DNA of 64,000 nucleotides from JAANXG01 sp034520625. Its GTDB lineage: Bacteria; Pseudomonadota; Gammaproteobacteria; Arenicellales; JAANXG01. The translations under genes were made by a program, and so were the position numbers. Shown here in pieces: positions 52,198-61,505 of the stretch. The first letter of the stretch is position 1. Each line of letters opens with the position of its first letter. Location: assembly GCA_034520625.1 (NCBI GenBank), contig JAXHNI010000009.1, positions 558,001 to 622,000 of the forward strand, given 5' to 3'. The notes below the pieces were generated by a model. It was not told where the DNA came from, made no database searches, and saw only the letters and a list, made by a program, of their open reading frames with translations.

Positions 52198-53661
52198 TTG
52201 CCGGCGGCCTTCGCCGCCGGATGCGCCGGTGTGCTGGCGTTCGGACCCTTCGGCCACTTCTGGGCGGCGCTGCTGTCAGCCGCGGTGCTGGTGTGGCTCT
52301 GGTGGGACGCCCCGCCCGGACGCGCGGCGTGGCTGGGTTTCGCCTACGGCGCCGGGCTGTTCGGGACCGGGGTATCCTGGGTATACGTAAGCATGCACGT
52401 CTACGGCCAGATGCCGCCCTGGATGGCGGTGGGGGTGGTGATCGCGTTCGTCGCGCTGCTCTCCCTCTACCCGGCCCTGGTAGGCTGGATTCACTGCCGC
52501 GTGCTGGCAGGCCGCGGGCTGTTGGGCGCCGTGGCCGGTCTGCCCGCGCTCTGGGCGCTCGGTGAATGGGTCCGGGGCTGGGCGTTCAGCGGCTTTCCCT
52601 GGCTGAGTCTGGGGTACAGCCAGGTGGACTCCTGGCTCGGCGGCTGGTCCGCCGTGCTGGGGGTCTACGGCGTGTCCTGGGTGGTGATGCTGAGCGCGGT
52701 GGCGCTGGTCGCCGCGGTCCGGCACGGGGGCCGGGGACGCTGGGCCGCGGTGCTGGTCGCCGGCGCGTTCTGGCTCGGCGGCCCGGCGCTGGGCCAGGTA
52801 CGCTGGGCCGAGCCGGACGGCGATGCCATCGACGTCGCGCTGGTGCAGGGCAACGTATCCCTCGACCGGAAGTGGGCCGCCGATCAGCGGCCGCAGATCC
52901 TGAACCGGTATCTCACCCTCAGCAATCATCTCGAGGACCGGGATCTGATCGTGTGGCCGGAATCCGCCCTGCCCTTCTATATACACGAAGTGGACGACCG
53001 GGTCTGGCAGAGCATGCGCCGGCATCCCGCGGACTTTGTGCTCGGCCTGCTGGAGCAGCGAACCGACGGGCGCAGCGTGCGCACCTACAACAGCGTGGTG
53101 GCGGTCAACGAAACCGAGCCCCAGATATACCGCAAGACGCACCTGGTGCCGTTCGGGGAGTACGTGCCCCTGCGGCCGGTGTTCGGCTGGGTGATCGACT
53201 ATCTCAAGATCCCGATGTCGGACTTCAACGCCTGGGACGGGCCGGACCAGGGCCCGCTGCCGGCGGGGGGCACCCGGCTCGGGATCACCGTGTGCTACGA
53301 GGACGCGTTTCCCGAGGAAACGGCGAAGCCGCTGCCCGCCGCCGCCGTGCTGGTGAACGTGAGCGAGGACGCCTGGTTCGGCGATTCGCTTGCGCCCCAC
53401 CAGCGCATCCAGATGGCGCGCATGCGCGCTCTGGAGACTGCGCGGCCGATGCTGCGCGCGGCCAATACGGGCGTGTCGGCGATCATCGACCACCACGGGA
53501 ATGTCACCGCCGGCTCAAAGCAGTTCGAGGCAACGGTGGTGAAGGGCTCGGTGCAGCCCATGCGGGGCGCGACCCCCTACGTGCGCTGGGGCAATGCCGG
53601 CATCGTGATCCTGTCGGTGCTGTTGATCGTGTCGGCCCTGGTTCCGGGCATACGCCGGTAA
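52198..53661 (+). CDS. lnt: Apolipoprotein N-acyltransferase
   Basis: 487 residues if started at the TTG at 52198. Five or six N-terminal membrane helices precede a nitrilase-like periplasmic domain with catalytic Glu (IVWPESALPFYI), Lys (YRKTHLVPFGEYVPL) and Cys (GITVCYEDAFPEE), then a final helix. It adds the third acyl chain to lipoproteins, the step before Lol transport. No ATG or GTG lies upstream in frame; GGAG at 52164 stands nine bases before an in-frame ATA at 52177, which could be the true start or a mutated ATG. Confidence 0.93.
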   Translation: MPAAFAAGCAGVLAFGPFGHFWAALLSAAVLVWLWWDAPPGRAAWLGFAYGAGLFGTGVSWVYVSMHVYGQMPPWMAVGVVIAFVALLSLYPALVGWIHCRVLAGRGLLGAVAGLPALWALGEWVRGWAFSGFPWLSLGYSQVDSWLGGWSAVLGVYGVSWVVMLSAVALVAAVRHGGRGRWAAVLVAGAFWLGGPALGQVRWAEPDGDAIDVALVQGNVSLDRKWAADQRPQILNRYLTLSNHLEDRDLIVWPESALPFYIHEVDDRVWQSMRRHPADFVLGLLEQRTDGRSVRTYNSVVAVNETEPQIYRKTHLVPFGEYVPLRPVFGWVIDYLKIPMSDFNAWDGPDQGPLPAGGTRLGITVCYEDAFPEETAKPLPAAAVLVNVSEDAWFGDSLAPHQRIQMARMRALETARPMLRAANTGVSAIIDHHGNVTAGSKQFEATVVKGSVQPMRGATPYVRWGNAGIVILSVLLIVSALVPGIRR

Positions 53662-53667
53662 AACCCA

Positions 53668-53717
53668 TGTGGGTCAGCCTTCATGGCTGACATGTCAGGC
53701 ATTAAGCCTGACCCACC
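53668..53717. repeat. Paired REP-like hairpins between convergent genes
   Basis: GGGTCAGCCTTCATGGCTGA and TGTCAGGCATTAAGCCTGAC stand side by side with GTGGG/CCCAC ends. They separate lnt and the convergent PLP gene and could serve as a two-way terminator. Same family as the cluster at 32769. Confidence 0.75.
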
Positions 53718-54898
53718 TACAGGTGCCCCAGGGCTTGCTCCAGGTCGGCGCAGATGTCTTCCGGGTCCTCGATGCCCACGGAAAACCTGAATACGCCGTC
53801 GCCGGCGTACTCCCGGTACGAGCGCTCCTGGGCCGCGGTGAGCCTGAACGAGGATTCCAGCATGTCCGCGGTGGGGATGTAGAACAGTAGGCTGCGGTGG
53901 TGGCCGAGGGAGACCGCGTAGTGAATGATGTTCAGGCGGTCCGCCAGTACGCGGGCCGCGGCGGGGCCGTCCTCGACCTGGAACGACATCATGCCCGAGC
54001 TGTTCTTCATCTGCCGCTGCGCCAGCTCGTGCTGGGGATGCGAGGCCAGGCCGGGATAGACGACGCGCCGGATCTTCGGGTGGGCCTCGAGAACCGCCGC
54101 CGCCGCCGCCGCGGTACGCTGGTGCGCCTCCATGCGGATCGGCAGGGTGGCCAGACCGCGCATGATCAGCCAGGCGTTGAACGGGCTGAGAACGCCGCCG
54201 GTGCGGACCGCGACCTTCTGGCGCAGGGGCATCAGGATGTCGCCGGCGCCGATCAGGGCGCCGCCCAGGGCATCGCCGTGGCCGCCGAGGTACTTGGTCA
54301 GGGAATGCACCACGATGTCCGCGCCGAGATCGAGGGGCCGCGTCGCCACCGGGGTGGCGAAGGTGGAGTCCACGGCCATCAGGGCGCCGGCACTCTTCGC
54401 GATTTTTGCCACGGCCTCGATGTCGGTGAGCCGCATGATCGGGTTCGCCGGCGTCTCGGCGTAAACCAGCCGGGTGTCCGCGGTCACCGCGGCGCGGACC
54501 TCATCCAGGTCCGCCATGTTGACCTTGCTCACCCGCACGCCCATGCCGGGGAACAGGTCGTTGGTGAGCTCCGAGGCCGCGGCGTAGGCGACGTCGCTGA
54601 TCACGAGGTGGTCGCCGGGCTTCAGCAGATGGAAGAACAACGCCGAGATCGCCGCCATGCCCGAGGCGAAAGCGAGACCCGCTTCGCCGTTCTCGAGCAG
54701 GGCGAGCTTGCGCTCGAGCTGGTCCACGGTGGGGTTCGACCAGCGGGTGTAAAAGAACGGCGTGTCCTCCGACATGCCTTCCACGGAGAAGGCGGCATCG
54801 GGGTCGGCGATGAACGTGGAGGACATGACGAGATTGGGCGTCGATGCCCGCGTCACCGGGTCGGGGCTCTCGCCGCCGTGTACGGCGACGGTTTTCAT
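53717..54898 (-). CDS. Cys/Met-metabolism PLP enzyme (cystathionine gamma-synthase / sulfhydrylase family)
   Basis: 393 residues from the ATG at 54898 (MKTVAVHGGESPDP), which has GGAG nine bases upstream; an ATG nine codons earlier (54925) is possible. PLP Lys in VHSLTKYLGGHGDALGG; YTRWSNPTVDQLERKLALLE and AETPANPIMRLTDI are family motifs. Members make or break C-gamma bonds of homoserine derivatives; gamma-synthase, gamma-lyase and sulfhydrylase roles cannot be told apart by eye. Confidence 0.88.
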   Translation of the reverse strand: MKTVAVHGGESPDPVTRASTPNLVMSSTFIADPDAAFSVEGMSEDTPFFYTRWSNPTVDQLERKLALLENGEAGLAFASGMAAISALFFHLLKPGDHLVISDVAYAAASELTNDLFPGMGVRVSKVNMADLDEVRAAVTADTRLVYAETPANPIMRLTDIEAVAKIAKSAGALMAVDSTFATPVATRPLDLGADIVVHSLTKYLGGHGDALGGALIGAGDILMPLRQKVAVRTGGVLSPFNAWLIMRGLATLPIRMEAHQRTAAAAAAVLEAHPKIRRVVYPGLASHPQHELAQRQMKNSSGMMSFQVEDGPAAARVLADRLNIIHYAVSLGHHRSLLFYIPTADMLESSFRLTAAQERSYREYAGDGVFRFSVGIEDPEDICADLEQALGHL

Positions 54899-54971
54899 TC
54901 TGGAATTCTCCGGAAGCTTGGTCATGGTCTCGAACTCAGCAGCGGTTCATGGGCCGGTGATCTCCCCGGGA

Positions 54972-56012
54972 TCAGAACCGGTCAATCACCAGTATTCCCG
55001 GCTCCCGGCGCTGGTCCATCCGTGTCAGCGCCACGGCCGCGTCCTCCAGCGTGATGGTGTCCGCCACCAGCGCCTCGGGCCGAAGCCGTCCGTCCAGGAT
55101 CATGTCGAGCATCGGCCCGTAGCGGTGGGCCTGCATGCCGTGGCTGCCGACGAGTTCGAGCTCTCCGGCGATTACCGCATCCAGGGGGACGGGCGGCGCC
55201 CGGTCGCCGTCGGTCATCAGCCCTACCTGCACGTGCCGGCCGCGCTTGCGCAGACAGGCGATGGAGCCCAGGCAGGTGCGCCGGTCGCCGAGGGCATCGA
55301 GCGACAGGTGTGCGCCGTGGCCGGTGGTCTCCATGATACGCGCCGTGACGTCCTCCTCTCGCGCCGCGTTGATGGTCACCTCGGCGCCGAGCCGGCGCGC
55401 CAGCGAAAGTATCCCGTCGTCGATGTCCACCCCGATCACCCGCGCGTTACTGGCCGCGGCGATCATGACGGCCGACAGGCCCACCCCGCCGCAGCCGTGC
55501 ACCGCTACCCACTGTCCCGGTTGAACCCGGCCCTGGTCGACGACGGCGCGGAACGCCGTGGCGAAACGGCAGCCGAGGCTGGCGCCGACGACGAAGCCGA
55601 CCGCCTCCGGCAGGCGCACCAGGTTGGTGTCCGCGAAATCCACCGCCACGAGCTCGGCGAACGAGCCCCAGTGGGTGAAACCGGGCTGGAACTGATTGTC
55701 ACAGACCTGGTGGTCTCCCTGGTCGCAATAGATGCACTGCCCGCAGCCGCACACGAAGGGCAGGGTGACGCGGTCGCCGGGGCGCCATTTATCCACTTTC
55801 GATCCCGCCGCTTCCACGACCCCGGCCAGCTCGTGGCCGGGCACGTGCGGTGTACAGATGGACGGGTCGTGGCCCATCCAGCCGTGCCAGTCGCTGCGGC
55901 ACAGGCCGGTGGCGTGGACCCGGATCACCACGCCGTGGTCGCCGGGCGAGGGGTCCGGAACGCTCTCGATGCGAACGGGTCCCCGGAACTCGTCGAAGAC
56001 GGCGGCGCGCAC
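54972..56012 (-). CDS. Zinc-dependent alcohol dehydrogenase family protein
   Basis: 346 residues, MDR superfamily. Catalytic zinc ligands C37 (ATGLCRSDWHGW) and the GHE motif (VPGHELAGVVE), structural zinc four-Cys lobe CGCGQCIYCDQGDHQVC, and NAD-binding GCGGVGLSAVMIAAA. Substrate unknown. 73 bp upstream of the PLP gene and 9 bp after mgtE on the same strand. Confidence 0.92.
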   Translation of the reverse strand: MRAAVFDEFRGPVRIESVPDPSPGDHGVVIRVHATGLCRSDWHGWMGHDPSICTPHVPGHELAGVVEAAGSKVDKWRPGDRVTLPFVCGCGQCIYCDQGDHQVCDNQFQPGFTHWGSFAELVAVDFADTNLVRLPEAVGFVVGASLGCRFATAFRAVVDQGRVQPGQWVAVHGCGGVGLSAVMIAAASNARVIGVDIDDGILSLARRLGAEVTINAAREEDVTARIMETTGHGAHLSLDALGDRRTCLGSIACLRKRGRHVQVGLMTDGDRAPPVPLDAVIAGELELVGSHGMQAHRYGPMLDMILDGRLRPEALVADTITLEDAAVALTRMDQRREPGILVIDRF

Positions 56013-56021
56013 TAGTGCACC

Positions 56022-57365
56022 CTAGAGAAGAAGCAGCGCCGCGAGCCCGAGCACGGCGAAAAAGCCCACCACGTCGGTGACGGTGGTCAGCGCCACCCCG
56101 CCGGCCAGGGCGGGATCGATGCCGAGCTTCTCGAGGGCGATGGGCAGGAACACGCCCGCCAGCGCTGCGCAAATCAGGTTGACGAATATGGCCAGGCCTA
56201 CCACGCCCGCCAGGGCGAGGTCCTGGTACCAGACAACGGCCACCAGGGCCACGGCGACGGCCCAGATCAAACCGTTCAGGCTGCCCACCAGGAACTCCTT
56301 TCGCACGACTTTCCAGGCGTTGGAGCCGGAGATGATGCCGGTGCCGAGCCCCCGGATCACGACGGTCAGCGTCTGGATGCCGGCGTTGCCCCCCATGCTG
56401 GCGACGATGGGCATGAGCACCGCCAGGGCTACCAGGCGCTCGATGGTGGACTCGAACTGGGTAATGACCATCGATGCGATGACGGCGGTGACCAGGTTAA
56501 CGCTGAGCCAGACGGACCGGCCTCTGGTTGTCAGCTGTACGGGGGCGAAGATGTCCTCTTCCTCACTCAGGCCGGCGCGGGCCATCACGGACCTGTCGGC
56601 GGTTTCCCGGATGACGTCCACGACGTCGTCGATGGTGATGCGGCCGATCAGCTTGTAGTCGTCGTCCACCACCGGGGCCGAGATCAGGTTGTACTTCTCG
56701 AACCGCTCCGCGACGTCCTCCTCCGGATCCAGGGTCTTGAATACCTTGGGCTCGTTGTCGAAATGGTCCCGAACCCGGTCCTCCAGCGCCGCGGTCAGCA
56801 GCTTGGCCAGGGGCAGCACACCGCGCAGCCGGTTCTTGCGGTCCACTACGAACAGCTTGTCGGTATGATCCGGCAGCCGCCCCAGGAGCCGCAGGTAGCG
56901 CATCACCGCGCGGATCGGTACGTTGCCGCGCACCGTCAGAACGTCGAGGTCCATGAGGCCGCCGGCGGTGTCCTCTGGGTAGGACAGCACCTCGCCGAGT
57001 CCGGCGCGGGCGTCCTTGTCCACGGTGAAAAGGACGTCGGCCAGCACTTCGTCGGGCAGGGCCGGAATCAGGTCCGCGATATCGTCGGTGTCCATCCCCT
57101 GGACGGCGGCGACCATCTCCTTGCGGTCCATATCGGCGATCAGATCCGCCTGAACGCCCTCGCCGACTTCCACCAGCACGTCGCCCTTGGCGGCGTCATC
57201 GATTTCCACCCAGGCGAGATCACGCTGTTCCGGCGTCAGGCTTTCGAGCAGCTGGGCAATATCGGCGGGATGAAGGTCCGCCAGCGTGCCCCGGATGACG
57301 GAACGATCCTCGGCCTCGATCGCGTCGATGAGGCGGTCAAGCTGTTCTTCCTGGAGTTCGGCCAT
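56022..57365 (-). CDS. mgtE: Magnesium transporter MgtE
   Basis: 447 residues from the ATG at 57365 (MAELQEEQLDRLIDAIEAED); the upstream in-frame extension is not family-like. N-terminal MgtE superhelical domain, two CBS domains that sense Mg (about 130-250) and five C-terminal membrane helices with the pore motif MGGNAGIQTLTVVIRGL and TTVTDVVGFF. mgtE next to ptsI is a conserved order in related bacteria. Confidence 0.94.
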   Translation of the reverse strand: MAELQEEQLDRLIDAIEAEDRSVIRGTLADLHPADIAQLLESLTPEQRDLAWVEIDDAAKGDVLVEVGEGVQADLIADMDRKEMVAAVQGMDTDDIADLIPALPDEVLADVLFTVDKDARAGLGEVLSYPEDTAGGLMDLDVLTVRGNVPIRAVMRYLRLLGRLPDHTDKLFVVDRKNRLRGVLPLAKLLTAALEDRVRDHFDNEPKVFKTLDPEEDVAERFEKYNLISAPVVDDDYKLIGRITIDDVVDVIRETADRSVMARAGLSEEEDIFAPVQLTTRGRSVWLSVNLVTAVIASMVITQFESTIERLVALAVLMPIVASMGGNAGIQTLTVVIRGLGTGIISGSNAWKVVRKEFLVGSLNGLIWAVAVALVAVVWYQDLALAGVVGLAIFVNLICAALAGVFLPIALEKLGIDPALAGGVALTTVTDVVGFFAVLGLAALLLL

Positions 57366-57729
57366 GGCGCAAAGGGGGTTCCGGTTCCGGGGACTGCAAT
57401 CGTTCCGCGCGCATTGTCCGCCGCCACCGGACAACACCGTCGCCTTGACATGCAATCCGGTCGTGCAGGCGGTAGACGGGCGGACCGGTCAAATTAGCAC
57501 ATTTGTTTCCATAACATCCAATTTGCGGGCGGCGGTTCGGTTTGAACGAACTGTCGGGTCGCAACCGAAGAGGCGTATCGCCGACACCGTGCCACGATAC
57601 GTTGGCAAATGTGTGACGGGGGGATTGCGGCGCCGGCACCGGCCCGATTGGTTGGGAAGATCGTTAAACCGGACCAATGCCCCCGCGCACGACAACTGCT
57701 GCGATATCAGCGGCAGGTCATGGCGGCGA
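57366..57729. other. Intergenic region between ptsI and mgtE
   Basis: 364 bp without a gene on either strand. It should carry the mgtE promoter and possibly a leader; the stretch near 57485-57530 is locally AT-rich (aaattagcacatttg) and is the likeliest promoter position. I see no M-box riboswitch structure that I can support. Confidence 0.45.
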
Positions 57730-59454
57730 CTACCCGTCGAGCGCGGTGACCAGACCCCGGAGCGCCTGGGTGTCGCCGCAGGACAGGATCTCCTCTACCC
57801 AGGATTCGGTTTCGGCGATGTCTGCGGACAGCACCTTCTTCTTGACTTCCAGCAGGGTTGTCGGGTCCATGCTGAAGATCCGCAGGCCCATGGCCAGCAG
57901 CAGCTTCGTGAATCTCGGATTCCCCGCCATTTCCCCGCACATGGTAACAGGTATGCCCGCCCGCCGGCCGGCGTCGATGGTGGTCTTGATGAGCCGCAGG
58001 ACGGCGGGATGCAGGGGGTCGTAAAGGTAGTTAACCTCGTCATCGACACGGTCGATCGCCAGCGTGTACTGGATGAGATCGTTGGTGCCGATGGACAGGA
58101 AGTCGAGCCGGGACGCGAACAGGTCGGCGGCCACCGCGGCCGCGGGCACTTCGATCATTCCGCCTATGGGCAGGTTCTCGTTGAACTGCCGGCCCTCCCG
58201 CCGCAGCTCGTTCTTGACCTCGTCGATCAGGTCCATGACCTGGGTAAGCTCGTCCAGATTGGAAACCATGGGGATCATCAGCTGAGCCGGGCCGTGCGCC
58301 GAGGCGCGCAGTATCGCCCGCAGCTGCGGCTTGAACAGCGCCGGCTCCTTCAAACACAGGCGGACCGCCCGCAGGCCAAGCGCCGGGTTGGTGGGGTCCT
58401 CCCGGCGCCCGCCGTCCACCTGCTTGTCGGCGCCCAGGTCCAGGGTCCGGATGGTGACGGAATTGCTGATCTGTTTCATGACGCGGCAATAGGCGGTGTA
58501 CTGCTCGGATTCCTGGGGCGGCCGCGCCCGGTTCATGAACAGATATTCCGTGCGGTAGAGTCCGACACCCTCCGGGTTGGCCTTCACCGCCGAGTCGATA
58601 TCCTCCGGCAGCTCGATGTTCGCCTGCAGGCTGACCGCCACCCCGTCCCGGGTCACCGCCGGCCTGGAGACCAGGGACTGGAGCTCCTGCTGCCGTGCAT
58701 CGGCGTACCGGCGCCGCTCTTCGAAGGCCTCCAGCGCCGCCGCGTCGGCGCCGGCCATGAGGACGCCGCGCTTGCCGTCCACCACCACCGTTTCATCGTG
58801 GGTGATATATCGGGTGGCGCCGTGCAGGCCGACGACGGCGGGGATGTTCAGGCTCCGCGCCAGGATGGCCGTGTGGGAGATCGGTCCGCCCAGATCGATG
58901 GCGAAGGCCGCCACCCTGTGGGCCTTGAGCAGCACGGCGTCCGCCGGCGAGAGGTCGTGGGCGATGATGATCCGGCCCGTGAGGTCGTTGGTGACATGCC
59001 CCAGGGTCTCGTGGCGGACGTTGAGCAGGTTGCTCTGTATGCGATTGACGACGTGCTCCACGTCGGTCCGCTTGCTGCGCAGGTAGTCGTCCTCCATGGC
59101 GTCAAAAGCATCCACCAGCGCCGCAGAATGGATCTGGAGCGCCCGTTCCGCGTTCAGGTTGCGGGCGCGGATGGTCTCCACGGGATGCTCCGCGATCAGG
59201 GGGTCCTGGAGCATGAGCAGGTACGCTTCGATGAAGGAGGCGCTTTCCGAAGGCGCGTCCGCCGGGATGTTGGCGGCTATCGTCTCGAGCTGCCGGCGGG
59301 CGTCGGCAATGGCCAGGTTGAAGCGTTCGACCTCCTGCTTCTGGTCGCGTTCATCGATGAAATACTCCGGCACATTGAGCGTGCCGCCGCTGAGCATGAA
59401 AGCCGGGCCGATGGCGATGCCCTTGCCGACGCCTGCGCCATGGAGTATCAGCAT
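57730..59454 (-). CDS. ptsI: PEP-protein phosphotransferase (enzyme I)
   Basis: 574 residues. Phospho-His in GGPISHTAILARSLNIPAVVG, PEP-binding domain with LFMNRARPPQE and the C-terminal VTMCGEMAGNPRF. No N-terminal GAF domain, so it is PtsI-like rather than PtsP, yet its neighbours are the nitrogen-PTS genes and no sugar EII is present. It phosphorylates the HPr encoded 3 bp upstream. Confidence 0.95.
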   Translation of the reverse strand: MLILHGAGVGKGIAIGPAFMLSGGTLNVPEYFIDERDQKQEVERFNLAIADARRQLETIAANIPADAPSESASFIEAYLLMLQDPLIAEHPVETIRARNLNAERALQIHSAALVDAFDAMEDDYLRSKRTDVEHVVNRIQSNLLNVRHETLGHVTNDLTGRIIIAHDLSPADAVLLKAHRVAAFAIDLGGPISHTAILARSLNIPAVVGLHGATRYITHDETVVVDGKRGVLMAGADAAALEAFEERRRYADARQQELQSLVSRPAVTRDGVAVSLQANIELPEDIDSAVKANPEGVGLYRTEYLFMNRARPPQESEQYTAYCRVMKQISNSVTIRTLDLGADKQVDGGRREDPTNPALGLRAVRLCLKEPALFKPQLRAILRASAHGPAQLMIPMVSNLDELTQVMDLIDEVKNELRREGRQFNENLPIGGMIEVPAAAVAADLFASRLDFLSIGTNDLIQYTLAIDRVDDEVNYLYDPLHPAVLRLIKTTIDAGRRAGIPVTMCGEMAGNPRFTKLLLAMGLRIFSMDPTTLLEVKKKVLSADIAETESWVEEILSCGDTQALRGLVTALDG

Positions 59455-59457
59455 GGT

Positions 59458-59727
59458 TTACTCCTCCTCGCCGAAAAGGCCGTCCACCAGGGACACCACG
59501 GACTCCAGCGCCTCGGCCTCATCCGGGCCTTCCACGATCAGTTCCAGCTCCGTGCCCTGGGACGCGGCCAGCATCATCACGCCCATGATGCTCTTGGCGT
59601 CGGCGCTTCGATGCGCGTTCCTCATCTCCACCGAGCTCTCGTACCGGCCGGCGGTCTTGACGAGCTTCGCTGCGGCTCTCGCATGCAGGCCGAGCTTGTT
59701 CCTGACGGTCACGGTTTGCTGGAGCAT
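59458..59727 (-). CDS. HPr-family phosphocarrier protein
   Basis: 89 residues from the ATG at 59727. Active His in NKLGLHARAAAKLVK and a regulatory-site-like Ser in DAKSIMGVMMLAA. In this context it relays phosphate from enzyme I to PtsN. Acidic C-terminus (GLFGEEE). Confidence 0.95.
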   Translation of the reverse strand: MLQQTVTVRNKLGLHARAAAKLVKTAGRYESSVEMRNAHRSADAKSIMGVMMLAASQGTELELIVEGPDEAEALESVVSLVDGLFGEEE

Positions 59728-59752
59728 GAATGCGCGTCGTTCGGGCAAGGCG

Positions 59753-60625
59753 TCATTGAATTTCCGGGCCTTCCGGCAGCTCCCGGTGGCGCACCTGTAC
59801 GTTGAAAGGCTTGTCGCGGAAGTGGCGGGCGAGCTGATCGACGATGAACACGGAGCGATGCTGGCCGCCGGTACAGCCGATGGCGACGGTGATGTAGCTG
59901 CGGTGCTCGGACTGAAACGCCGGCAGCCAGTACTCGAGAAAGCCGTGTATCTGGCTGATCATCTCGCGGACGTTCGAGGACCGTTCCAGGTAAGCCTGCA
60001 CCGCCGGATCCAGGCCGGACAACTGCCGCAGTTCCTGTTCCCAGTGGGGGTTGGGCAGGCAGCGGACATCGAACACGAAATCGGCGTCCCTGGGCACGGA
60101 ATGCTTGTATCCGAACGACTCGAACAACAGGGTCAGGGATTCCCCGATCTCTCGCCCGGCGAAGTCCCGGACCAGTCCGCGCAGCTCCTGGGGCGTGGTG
60201 TCGCTGGTGTCGATCCGCCGCGCCGCGGCGGTGGCCAGCGGCTCCAGGAGCTGCTTCTCCCGCCTTATACCTTCCACCAGGGCCGTGTGGTGATCGGTGA
60301 GCGGATGCTTGCGCCGGGTTTCGCTGAAGCGCTTGACGAGTATTTCCTCCTCCGCCTCGAGAAAGACAATCTTGTAGTCCAGGCCCAGCTTTTGCAGCTC
60401 CTTCAGGTTGTCGGGCAGGGAGCGCATGAAGCGCCGGTTCCGGGAATCGATGCTGACGGCGCAGTCCGTAACGCCGCCTTCACTCTGGCCCATGACTTCT
60501 TCGGCGAATCGCGACAAGAGGTTGGCCGGCAGGTTGTCGATGCAATAGTAGCCCAGGTCCTCGAGAGCCTGCAGCGCGATGGACTTGCCCGATCCCGAAA
60601 GACCGCTGACCAGAAAAAAATTCAT
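59753..60625 (-). CDS. rapZ: RNase adapter protein RapZ
   Basis: 290 residues. Walker A VSGLSGSGKSIALQAL at the N-terminus and the C-terminal domain CTGGQHRSVFIVDQLARHF. RapZ binds glucosamine-6-phosphate and small RNAs to control glmS. Conserved neighbour of ptsN and HPr. Confidence 0.95.
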   Translation of the reverse strand: MNFFLVSGLSGSGKSIALQALEDLGYYCIDNLPANLLSRFAEEVMGQSEGGVTDCAVSIDSRNRRFMRSLPDNLKELQKLGLDYKIVFLEAEEEILVKRFSETRRKHPLTDHHTALVEGIRREKQLLEPLATAAARRIDTSDTTPQELRGLVRDFAGREIGESLTLLFESFGYKHSVPRDADFVFDVRCLPNPHWEQELRQLSGLDPAVQAYLERSSNVREMISQIHGFLEYWLPAFQSEHRSYITVAIGCTGGQHRSVFIVDQLARHFRDKPFNVQVRHRELPEGPEIQ

Positions 60626-60661
60626 CCTTCTAACGCGACGCCGTGTTCGTTGCGGCTGATT

Positions 60662-61126
60662 CTACTCTGCCTCCGCGGACTTCAATGCGGAAAAAACCTT
60701 GTCCTTGTCATTCGCCTGCAACAATTCCTCCCGCAGATCCGCCCGGCTCAGGAGTCGTGCCAGGCTCGCCAGCACCTGAAGGTGGGCGTCGTTGGCGTTT
60801 TCCGGAACCAGAAGCCCGACAACGATGCGCACATCCTGGTTGTCCGGGGACTGGTAGTCGAGCGGCTCGCTCAGCGTGGCGAGGGCCAGGACCGCGTTGT
60901 CGATGTCCGCCATCCGGCCGTGGGGCAGCGCGACGCCGTCGCCGACGCCGGTGCTGCCCAGCCGCTCCCGTTCGATGAGCACCCGGAAAACGGCCTGCTC
61001 CTCGACGCCCGTCCGCCTGGCCAGCATGGAAGCGATGTGCTCCATCAGCCGTTTCTTGCTGGTGATCCGGCAGTCCAGGTCGACCCGGTCTGAGTCTATC
61101 AGGTCGGTGATGCGAACCTGCTCCAT
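60662..61126 (-). CDS. ptsN: PTS IIA-like nitrogen regulatory protein PtsN
   Basis: 154 residues. Phospho-His in GVGDGVALPHGRM, preceded by ERERLGSTG. Terminal acceptor of the nitrogen PTS, regulating K transport and envelope stress in other species. Lies between hpf and rapZ. Confidence 0.95.
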   Translation of the reverse strand: MEQVRITDLIDSDRVDLDCRITSKKRLMEHIASMLARRTGVEEQAVFRVLIERERLGSTGVGDGVALPHGRMADIDNAVLALATLSEPLDYQSPDNQDVRIVVGLLVPENANDAHLQVLASLARLLSRADLREELLQANDKDKVFSALKSAEAE

Positions 61127-61162
61127 AAGTGCTGTCTGTGTTATTGAGCCGTGGTAAGGCGT

Positions 61163-61486
61163 CTATTCGAACTGGTCTTTCAGCGCGCCGCCGTTCCTGT
61201 GGTGATCAGTGTGCCTCTCCTTTTGCTTCCTGACCTGGTTGTCCAGTTTGTCGATCATTGCGTCGATAGCGGCGTACATGTCATCGGCGTGGGCGTTGGC
61301 ATGCAGCTTGGTGCCTTTAGCGGACACCGTCGCCTCGGCCCAGTGGCGGGACTTCTCGACATGCAGGACCACGTCGGAGCTGGATATATTGTCGAAATGC
61401 CTTTCTATGCGCTCCATCTTGGATTTGACGTAGTCTTTCAGGGCAGGGGTGATGTCCATATGCTGTCCGCTGATCGTGGTTTGCAT
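61163..61486 (-). CDS. hpf: Ribosome hibernation promoting factor
   Basis: 107 residues, short HPF form. QTTISGQHMDITPALKDYV opening and HANAHADDMYAAIDAMIDKL are family signatures; no long C-terminal dimerisation domain. Follows rpoN as in most gammaproteobacteria. Confidence 0.95.
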   Translation of the reverse strand: MQTTISGQHMDITPALKDYVKSKMERIERHFDNISSSDVVLHVEKSRHWAEATVSAKGTKLHANAHADDMYAAIDAMIDKLDNQVRKQKERHTDHHRNGGALKDQFE

Positions 61487-61505
61487 GGCAATGCCTCATT
61501 GTTGG

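Noticed and set aside
57286..59805. 839-residue plus-strand ORF opposite mgtE and ptsI
   Set aside because: Crosses two well-defined genes on the other strand and an intergenic gap; composition is typical of an antisense shadow.
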